Assembly (NCBI GenBank): GCA_050010115.1
Contig: JBEKLQ010000004.1
Location: 7,113-71,112 of the forward strand
Direction of reading: 5' to 3'
From: JAKACA01 sp050010115
Lineage (GTDB): Bacteria > Actinomycetota > Acidimicrobiia > Acidimicrobiales > Bog-793
DNA: 64,000 nt
In this document: positions 58,183 to 64,000 of the stretch, piece by piece
Layout: the number at the start of each line of letters is the position of its first letter
Position numbering within the stretch: the first letter of the stretch is position 1
Notes under the pieces: model-generated
Databases searched by the model: none
Told to the model about the DNA's origin: nothing
The model's input: only the letters and a program-made list of their open reading frames with translations
Program-made: the position numbers and the translations under genes

Positions 58183-58233
58183 GACGGTGTACGCGCTTTG
58201 TGCCCACTGTGGGAACAAACCGCGTACAGCGTC
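58183..58233. repeat. 51-nt imperfect palindrome, copy C
   Basis: Same 22+7+22 layout as copies A and B, loop CACTGTG. The left arm begins GACGGTGTACGCGC; the right arm ends CGCGTACAGCGTC. It lies 5 nt beyond the stop of the FGGY kinase and 60 nt upstream of the marR start. In this place it could end the kinase transcript, though no T-run follows. Confidence 0.9.
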
Positions 58234-58238
58234 ATGGC

Positions 58239-59858
58239 CTAGGCTGGCGCCCCCCGCTTCCCCGCTCCCCCGTTCAGCCGCTTGAACATCGAGCGCTGGA
58301 TCTTGTAGAGCTTCGGGAACTCCTCGTAGAGCCGGTCGTAAGCGGCCCGATTGGCCGGATCCGGCACGAAACAAGCCTCGACCTCCACCAGCTCCCGAAG
58401 CTCACTGGCATCGACAGCGCCGAGTGACATGGCTGCGAACAGGGCTGCACCCTTGATGCCGGCGTGGAGGGGGTCGGCCACCTTCTCGATGGTCCGGTCC
58501 ATCACATCCGCATGGATCTGGCACCAGAGGTCAGACTGCGCTCCCCCGCCGATCATCCGGATCGGGTCGAGCCGGCGCTTGGCGAAGTGCTCACAGGCGT
58601 CGTGCAACCAGCGGTTGTTGAAGGCGACACCTTCGAGCACCGCCCGCACGAGATCGGCACGGCGCGCCGACATCGACAGGTTGTGCCAGCCGCCACGCGC
58701 CCGCCGGTCGTCGACGGGCGACCGCTCGCCGTTCAGCCATGGAGTGAACAGCACGTCACCCGCTCCGGGGGTCGACGACTGCGCCTCGGCGATGATCTGC
58801 GCGAAATCCGCCGTCGACTGGAGCACGTTGTCTCGCAGCCACTGCAGGCACAGACCGCCGGTCTCGTGGTTGTTGGCGATGATGTAGCGATCGGGCGAGA
58901 GCCCAGGCACGGACGCGATCTGGCGTAAGGCGTCCGTCTTCTTGTTCGGGACGGGAGCCCCGATCCAGGCACTGGTGGAGATCGCCAGATGGGCGGCGTA
59001 GTCGGTGACGGCTCCCGATCCGCACGCGCCGCTGTGGAGATCCGGCACCGCCGTAACGACCGAGACGCCGGGAGGAAGCCCCAGGTCCGCAGCGACCGAA
59101 GCTTGCACCTCGCCGATCACTGACCCGGTCGGCACGAGCGGAGGGAGCTTCCCCACGATGGACTCCAGCCCGGCCAGGCCGAGCAGCATCGGGTCGTAGT
59201 CGAGAATGTCGAGGCGGCGGTTGTCCGTCAACCAGGCGGCGGTCATCGAGGCATGGGATGCCGCAGGGATCCCGGTGAACCGCATGGACAGGTAGTCGAT
59301 GGGCTCCAGGAACCACACAGCCCGGCGCGCCACCTCGGGCTCCTCGTTCATGAGGTAGAGAAGGTGCCCGATCGGGTCGGCCCCGCTGGATGACGGTGCG
59401 CCGCCCGTCCGCCGGATCCACTGGATCGCTGGTCGGGGTGCGTAACCGGCAACCCGCCCACCGATGACCTTCCTCGAATGCGGCCCGCCGCGACTGTCCA
59501 TCCACAGCAGCGCGTCGCCAACAGGCTCCGCCGCCGCGTCAACCGGCACGGTGCTCGCCCAGAGACCCGTGACGCAGACAGCCACGACGGACTCAGCCGG
59601 CACGACCCCTGACGCCAGCCCACGCCGGGTTGCGTCGCAGATGACCGACCACCATTCGTCTGCATCCTGGACGGCACCGCCGTGACCCACCCAGCGGGTC
59701 TCGATCTTGACGTGGTCATGCCAACGCAGCTTGCCGGTGAGCGAGACCAATCCGACCTTCGGGCCGCCCGTACCCAGGTCCACTGCCAGCATGAAGCGCT
59801 CGTCTCGCACCTCACGCAGCCCGGAGCGAGCGCCGCCTCCGCCTGCGCCCGGGCTCAC
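58239..59858 (-). CDS. FGGY family carbohydrate kinase
   Basis: Sugar/polyol kinase of 539 residues in the xylulokinase-like branch. FMLAVDLGTGGPKVGLVSLTGKL is the phosphate-binding start, WMDSRGGPHSRKVIGG a substrate region, VVTAVPDLHSGACGSGAVTD the catalytic Asp region, and RMIGGGAQSDLWCQIHADVMDRTIEKVADPLHAGIKGAALFA the FGGY C-terminal signature (adenosine site). GTG start at 59858 overlaps the PLP-enzyme stop as GTGA. The substrate is unknown; the coupling to a phospho-substrate lyase suggests the kinase makes or removes a phosphorylated intermediate. Confidence 0.93.
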   Translation of the reverse strand: MSPGAGGGGARSGLREVRDERFMLAVDLGTGGPKVGLVSLTGKLRWHDHVKIETRWVGHGGAVQDADEWWSVICDATRRGLASGVVPAESVVAVCVTGLWASTVPVDAAAEPVGDALLWMDSRGGPHSRKVIGGRVAGYAPRPAIQWIRRTGGAPSSSGADPIGHLLYLMNEEPEVARRAVWFLEPIDYLSMRFTGIPAASHASMTAAWLTDNRRLDILDYDPMLLGLAGLESIVGKLPPLVPTGSVIGEVQASVAADLGLPPGVSVVTAVPDLHSGACGSGAVTDYAAHLAISTSAWIGAPVPNKKTDALRQIASVPGLSPDRYIIANNHETGGLCLQWLRDNVLQSTADFAQIIAEAQSSTPGAGDVLFTPWLNGERSPVDDRRARGGWHNLSMSARRADLVRAVLEGVAFNNRWLHDACEHFAKRRLDPIRMIGGGAQSDLWCQIHADVMDRTIEKVADPLHAGIKGAALFAAMSLGAVDASELRELVEVEACFVPDPANRAAYDRLYEEFPKLYKIQRSMFKRLNGGAGKRGAPA

Positions 59859-61264
59859 GGCGCCAAGTCGGCAGCCGGTACCGCCTGCTGGCGGTCCATC
59901 ATCTCGGCCATGATCATCCGGAGGAAGTCGTCCGCCTCCTGAGTCATCCCGCCGGCGACGCCGCCGTAGACCGCGCTCGTCGCAGGTGCAGCACCCGTCC
60001 CATGCTGAGCCTCGGCATAGGTCACCGCTTCGGCCAGATCCGACGCGAAGTTCTCTGCCACACCTTCAGCCGTCTGGGGCCGGGTAACCGCCATGTGCAG
60101 GGCATTCGGGTACTGCTGGCCGTTGAACCGCCAACCTCGCAGCCGCATGAAATCGTTCACGTGGTAGACGTCGAATTCGTCGGAACTGAAGCTGAACAGG
60201 AACGTCGGCTTCCCGACGAAGTGCAGCTGCGGATGCGATCGCACGGCGTCTTTCATCTTGTCCGCCGTCTCGAAAATCGCCTTTGCATAACGCAGGTAGC
60301 CGTCGCGACCGAGCTGGACCATCGACGCCCAGGCCGCCGCCAGCAGCCCACCGGACCGGGAGCCTTCCAGGCCCGGTGAGCAGTACTTCCCGCCCGTCCA
60401 GTCCGTGAGGTAGAAGTACTGGGAGTTGCGCAACGCCTTGTCCGCGAAGAGCAAGGCGGACGTTCCTTTCAGCGAATAGCCGTACTTGTGCGTGTCGGCC
60501 GAGATGCTCGTGACGCCCGGGACCCTGAAGTCGAAGAGCGGGATGTCGTAGCCGAGCTCCTGCCCGAACGGCAGGATGAACCCGCCCAGGCACCCATCGA
60601 CATGCAGCCCCACGCCGCGATCCAGCGCGAGCCGGCCGAGATCCTCGATCGGATCGACCGTGCCGTAGCCGTAGTTGCAGGCCGAGCCGATGATGGCGAC
60701 CGTCTGGTCGTCGATGTGATCCGCGATCCAGTCGACATTGGCCAATGTCGAGACCGGATCGACGGGCGCCCGCCGCAACTCGACGCCGAAGAGGTGGCAG
60801 GCTTTGTCGAAGGCGGGGTGAGCGGTCTCCGGCTTGATCACGTTCGGTCGGGTGATGCCGCGCGTCTGAGCTGCGTGCTCCCGGTACGACAGGATCGCGT
60901 GCAGGATGCTGCCGGTCCCACCGGTCGTCACGAGGCCCGCAGGGGTCGAGGAGGACAGGGCCTCCGCGTGCATCAGGTCGAGCGCCATGGTGATGATCTC
61001 GCCCTCGAAACGGGTCGCGCTCGGGCATATGTCCCGCTGCAACGCGTTGACATGGGCGAACAAGCCGAAGGCCTCGGTCATGAAGGCGTACTGATCGTGG
61101 TCGCCGCAGTACATAGTTCCCGAGCACCTGCCGGATTCCCACGTCCGGTCCTCGAGCTGAGCCATCTCACGCAGCTCGGCGAGCACCTCCTCACGGGACC
61201 TGCCGCCCGCGGGCAACGTGCGGTTGACGCCGAAACGCTCGGCGTAAGGATACTGGTTGCTCAC
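59855..61264 (-). CDS. PLP-dependent decarboxylase-fold lyase, sphingosine-1-phosphate lyase-like
   Basis: Group II PLP enzyme of 469 residues. SADTHKYGYSLKGTSALLF gives the Schiff-base Lys260; HVDGCLGGFILPFG gives Asp223 for the pyridine ring; LVTTGGTGSILHAIL contacts the PLP phosphate. The DTHKYGYxxKG wording is that of sphingosine-1-phosphate lyases rather than amino-acid decarboxylases. No membrane segment is seen, so it is soluble. GTG start at 61264. The likely chemistry is cleavage of a phosphorylated amino alcohol to an aldehyde and phosphoethanolamine; the true substrate is not known. Confidence 0.9.
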   Translation of the reverse strand: MSNQYPYAERFGVNRTLPAGGRSREEVLAELREMAQLEDRTWESGRCSGTMYCGDHDQYAFMTEAFGLFAHVNALQRDICPSATRFEGEIITMALDLMHAEALSSSTPAGLVTTGGTGSILHAILSYREHAAQTRGITRPNVIKPETAHPAFDKACHLFGVELRRAPVDPVSTLANVDWIADHIDDQTVAIIGSACNYGYGTVDPIEDLGRLALDRGVGLHVDGCLGGFILPFGQELGYDIPLFDFRVPGVTSISADTHKYGYSLKGTSALLFADKALRNSQYFYLTDWTGGKYCSPGLEGSRSGGLLAAAWASMVQLGRDGYLRYAKAIFETADKMKDAVRSHPQLHFVGKPTFLFSFSSDEFDVYHVNDFMRLRGWRFNGQQYPNALHMAVTRPQTAEGVAENFASDLAEAVTYAEAQHGTGAAPATSAVYGGVAGGMTQEADDFLRMIMAEMMDRQQAVPAADLAP

Positions 61265-61382
61265 GACTTCGGTCTCCTCAACAGGTGATGGTGGGGCGTG
61301 GAAGGACTAGCTGAGCAAGTCAAGCACGACTTCGCAGATTTGCACAGGACCCGGCTCGAGCGGCCACAACTAGTCTGAAGGC

Positions 61383-61883
61383 GTGACGGCGGCTGCGACC
61401 AGCGCCTCTCATCTCGCGAGGCTGCACAGTGAAGTTGGAGAGCGCCTCCAGCGCCTCGATCAGCGCTACACGCCCGCTCGCCGGGTTCTCGTCGAGGCGT
61501 TGTCAACCGCTGCCCGACCGCTCACGATCCCCGAGTTGCTGGCACTTCACCCCGACGTGCCCCAGTCGAGCGCCTACCGCAACGTCACCGCCCTCATCGA
61601 GGTGGGCGTGGTGCGGAGGGTGGCGGGCACTGACGACCATGGGCGTTTTGAGCTGACGGAGGACCTCTCCGGCCACCACCACCACTTGGCGTGCACGTCG
61701 TGCGGGAAGGTGGAGGATCTGCCGCCGTCGGTCCGATTGGAACAGGCGCTTGCCGAGGCCGCCCGCGTCGCCTCGGAGGAGCAGGACTTCGAAATCACCG
61801 AGCATCGCTTCGACTTCGTCGGGCGCTGCTCGGACTGTCGCAGCCGGGCTCGGGAAGCCGAGCGCCGGGCGAGCGGCCCCTAA
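61383..61883 (+). CDS. Fur family metalloregulator
   Basis: A 166-residue Fur/Zur-type repressor. The winged helix is RYTPARRVLVEALSTAARPLTIPELLALHPDVPQSSAYRNVTALIEVGVVRRV; the regulatory metal ligands are in SGHHHHLACTSCGKVEDL, and a C-terminal GRCSDCRSRA completes the structural Cys4 zinc. The metal cannot be told from sequence alone. GTG at 61383 follows a TAGTCT box by 6 nt, so the message is probably leaderless. It is convergent with typA, 3 nt apart. Confidence 0.93.
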   Translation: MTAAATSASHLARLHSEVGERLQRLDQRYTPARRVLVEALSTAARPLTIPELLALHPDVPQSSAYRNVTALIEVGVVRRVAGTDDHGRFELTEDLSGHHHHLACTSCGKVEDLPPSVRLEQALAEAARVASEEQDFEITEHRFDFVGRCSDCRSRAREAERRASGP

Positions 61884-61886
61884 GTC

Positions 61887-63749
61887 TCAAGACTGCGAGG
61901 CTGTGATCGACGCAGCCTGCAGCCGGACGCGCTTGGCTTGAGCGTTCGTCCGCCCGCGGACCGCCTGGTCCAAGACGGTCTTCCGGAGACGCACCTGCGA
62001 CGGAGTGACCTCGACACATTCATCCTCGCGGATGAATTCCAGCGCCTGTTCGAGGGACAGGATCCGGGGAGGGATCAGACGCACCAGCTCCTCGGCCGTG
62101 GACGACCGGACGTTGGTGACCTTGCGCTCGCGCGTCGGGTTCACGTCCATGTCCTCGGACCGGACGTTCTCGCCGACGATCATCCCTTCGTACACCTCAA
62201 CGCCGGGAGCGACGAACAGCGCTCCCCTGTCCTGAAGGTTGAAAAGCGAGTACATCGTCGTCACGCCCGAGCGGTCGGCGACGAGTGAGCCGGTTGGGCG
62301 CATCCGCAAGTCGCCGAACCAGGGCTCGAACCGCTCGAACACGTGGTGCAGGATCCCCGTCCCCCGGGTGTCGGTGAGGAACTCGGTACGGAACCCGATC
62401 AGCGCCCGTGCCGGCACGAGGTAGTCGAGGCGTGCCCAACCGGTGCCGTGGTTGACCAGCTGAGTGAGCCGCCCCTTGCGCACGGCGACGAGCTGCGTGA
62501 CGACGCCGAGATACTCCTCAGGCACGTCGATCGATACGTGCTCCACGGGCTCGTGCACCTTGCCGTCGATCATCCGGGTCACGACTTGCGGCTTCCCGAC
62601 TGTCACTTCGAAGCCCTCACGCCGCAGCACCTCGACCAGCACCGCCAGTTGCAGCTCCCCGCGACCCTGCACCTCCCAGACTTCAGGGCGCTCGGTCGGG
62701 AACACTCGCAGCGAGACGTTGCCGACGAGCTCGGCATCCAGGCGGTTCTTGAGCAGCCGGGCGGTGAGCTTCGTGCCCTCCCGGCCTGACAGCGGCGAGG
62801 TGTTGATCCCGAGCGTCATCGACAGGCTCGGCTCGTCGACGGTGAGAACCGGAAGCGGTCGTGGGTCGTCGGGATCAGCCAGGGTCTCGCCGATGGTCAC
62901 GTCAGCCAGCCCCGCCACGGCGAAGATCTCGCCTGGGCCCACCTCGGTGGCGTCGATTCGCTCCAGGCCTTCGGTCACGTACAACTCGGAGACCTTGACG
63001 TTCTGGATCGTGCCGTTCGCGCGGCACCAGGCCACCTGCTGGCCCCGGCGGATCACACCGTGGAGCGCGCGGCACAAAGCGAGCCGGCCCACATAGGGCG
63101 AGGCGTCGAGGTTCGTCACCAGCGCTTGCAACGGGTGCTTCTCGTCGTACGTCGGAGCCGGGATGTGCTCGCGGATCATCTCGAAGAGCGGCTCGAGGTC
63201 CACGCCGGGGACATCCGCCTCGAACGACGCCCGGCCGGCCTTGGCATTGCAATAGACGATCGGGAAGTCGATCTGAGCGTCGGTGGCGTCGAGGTCGAGG
63301 AACAGCTCGTAGACCTCGTCGAGAACCTCCTTCGGCCGCGCGTCATGCCGGTCGATCTTGTTGATCACCAGCACCACGGGCAGGTGAAGCGCGAGTGCCT
63401 TCCGCAACACGAAACGCGTCTGCGGCAGCGGGCCCTCGCTCGCGTCCACGAGCAGCAGGACGCCGTCGACCATGGCGAGCGCTCGCTCCACCTCGCCGCC
63501 GAAGTCGGCGTGCCCGGGTGTGTCGACGATGTTGAGCTTGATCCCCCCGTGACGGACGGCCGTGTTCTTGGCGAGGATCGTGATCCCCTTCTCACGTTCG
63601 AGATCCATCGAGTCCATGACCCGCTCGTTGACCTCTTGATTGGCCCGGAACACGCCCGACTGCCACAGCATGGCGTCGACGAGCGTCGTCTTGCCATGGT
63701 CGACGTGCGCCACGATGGCGAGGTTGCGGAGATCGGTGCGCGAAGTCAT
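61887..63749 (-). CDS. typA: Translational GTPase TypA/BipA
   Basis: Ribosome-associated GTPase of 620 residues involved in assembly and stress. [24 protein letters not shown] is G1, [15 protein letters not shown]2, [18 protein letters not shown]3, and [12 protein letters not shown]4. Domains II, III, V and the TypA-specific C-terminal domain ([31 protein letters not shown]) are all present. ATG at 63749. Confidence 0.97.
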   Translation of the reverse strand: MTSRTDLRNLAIVAHVDHGKTTLVDAMLWQSGVFRANQEVNERVMDSMDLEREKGITILAKNTAVRHGGIKLNIVDTPGHADFGGEVERALAMVDGVLLLVDASEGPLPQTRFVLRKALALHLPVVLVINKIDRHDARPKEVLDEVYELFLDLDATDAQIDFPIVYCNAKAGRASFEADVPGVDLEPLFEMIREHIPAPTYDEKHPLQALVTNLDASPYVGRLALCRALHGVIRRGQQVAWCRANGTIQNVKVSELYVTEGLERIDATEVGPGEIFAVAGLADVTIGETLADPDDPRPLPVLTVDEPSLSMTLGINTSPLSGREGTKLTARLLKNRLDAELVGNVSLRVFPTERPEVWEVQGRGELQLAVLVEVLRREGFEVTVGKPQVVTRMIDGKVHEPVEHVSIDVPEEYLGVVTQLVAVRKGRLTQLVNHGTGWARLDYLVPARALIGFRTEFLTDTRGTGILHHVFERFEPWFGDLRMRPTGSLVADRSGVTTMYSLFNLQDRGALFVAPGVEVYEGMIVGENVRSEDMDVNPTRERKVTNVRSSTAEELVRLIPPRILSLEQALEFIREDECVEVTPSQVRLRKTVLDQAVRGRTNAQAKRVRLQAASITASQS

Positions 63750-63858
63750 GTCAGAAGAGAAACCCAGGCCGAGGGTACCGGCAGTCGTCCCGCCATCAGC
63801 CGCCCCGCGCTCGACTAAGTCAGGCCAAATGCTCCCGGCCGAGCGAGTCGACCACCGC

Positions 63859-64000
63859 CTAGTCGATTGTGTGAACCACAGCGTTGGTCGCAGGTGTCTT
63901 GCTGATGCCGTGTTTCAGCTTACCGGGACCCTCGATCTGGCTCGCTTCGCCGAAACCGCCCTCGTCGTCGGACTCGGACTCGGACTCGGACTCGGACTCG
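63859..64000 (-). CDS. C-terminal part of a protein with Ser-Glu repeats (runs off the window)
   Basis: Open minus-strand frame ending with TAG at 63859-63861. The visible 47 codons read a run of Glu-Ser pairs, then [19 protein letters not shown] and [17 protein letters not shown]. Codon use fits the window and no stop occurs. The family is not recognisable from this piece; a longer protein outside the window is expected. The gap 63750-63858 shows only a TACCCT box on the minus strand 24 nt upstream of typA. Confidence 0.55.
   Translation of the reverse strand, partial: ESESESESESDDEGGFGEASQIEGPGKLKHGISKTPATNAVVHTID
63970..64000. repeat. Hexanucleotide repeat, 5 x GGACTC at the window edge
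   Basis: Five perfect GGACTC units run to the end of the window and probably beyond. They encode Glu-Ser dipeptides on the minus strand. Changes in copy number stay in frame. Confidence 0.9.

Noticed and set aside
1..64000. tRNA, rRNA, riboswitch or T-box elements
   Set aside because: None could be supported by eye; the gaps before alaS and aspS are too short for a T-box. Covariance-model searches would be needed to exclude small RNAs.

Overview
This is an ordinary stretch of high-GC actinobacterial chromosome. No rRNA, tRNA, CRISPR array, prophage or intact insertion sequence was seen. Five luciferase-like (LLM) oxidoreductases, one DDN-type deazaflavin reductase, many CoA-ester and amidohydrolase genes, frequent GTG starts, 4-base ATGA/GTGA overlaps and apparently leaderless promoters all point to Actinomycetota. 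Class Acidimicrobiia is my best guess, but no marker in the window proves it.

Layout. 1-8.7 kb is catabolic. A minus-strand operon (TetR, two LLM enzymes, a dimeric-barrel-like protein, aldehyde dehydrogenase) is headed by a perfect palindrome over the regulator's own start. Upstream lie an alcohol dehydrogenase and a cyclase-family hydrolase, facing a plus-strand SDR/epimerase/SnoaL set across a short divergent promoter. 8.8-16.4 kb holds a hemolysin III protein, a secreted sedolisin, an amidohydrolase, an enoyl-CoA hydratase and a coupled acyl-CoA dehydrogenase pair followed by DoxX. 16.4-23.4 kb has a MATE exporter and a tight five-gene operon (D-aminoacylase-like, amidohydrolase, thioesterase, TetR, MpaB-like). 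23.4-43.9 kb is mostly core: ppk-ppx-SDR; a SEDS protein; the chain rarA-alaS-ruvX-aroE-rodA-bifunctional nuclease; aspS; rel; a GT87-like membrane protein. 44-49.4 kb has peroxiredoxin, a ComF-like phosphoribosyltransferase, a three-gene ABC exporter and an LLM enzyme.

49.4-54 kb is an eroding accessory zone: a truncated acyl-CoA carboxylase beta fragment, a Tat/lipoprotein small subunit with its GMC dehydrogenase, a LuxR-family pseudogene, several tandem repeats and an F420-type reductase behind palindromic sites. 54.8-58.2 kb is a MarR-controlled operon: a ChsH2-ChsH1-like fused hydratase/DUF35 protein coupled to an Ltp2-like thiolase-fold aldolase. 58.2-61.3 kb couples a sphingosine-phosphate-lyase-like PLP enzyme to an FGGY kinase. 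The window ends with a Fur regulator, typA and the tail of a Ser-Glu repeat protein.

The most interesting structure outside genes is a 51-nt imperfect palindrome present three times (12402, 53048, 58183), always intergenic, with mispairs kept at the same place in the arms. Second is a shared GAGACACGNNTRTCA box at three catabolic promoters, which may define a local regulon. Third is a perfect 28-nt palindrome before a small winged-helix/zinc-ribbon-like protein gene. Start choices, operators and promoters are read by eye; no database search was possible.
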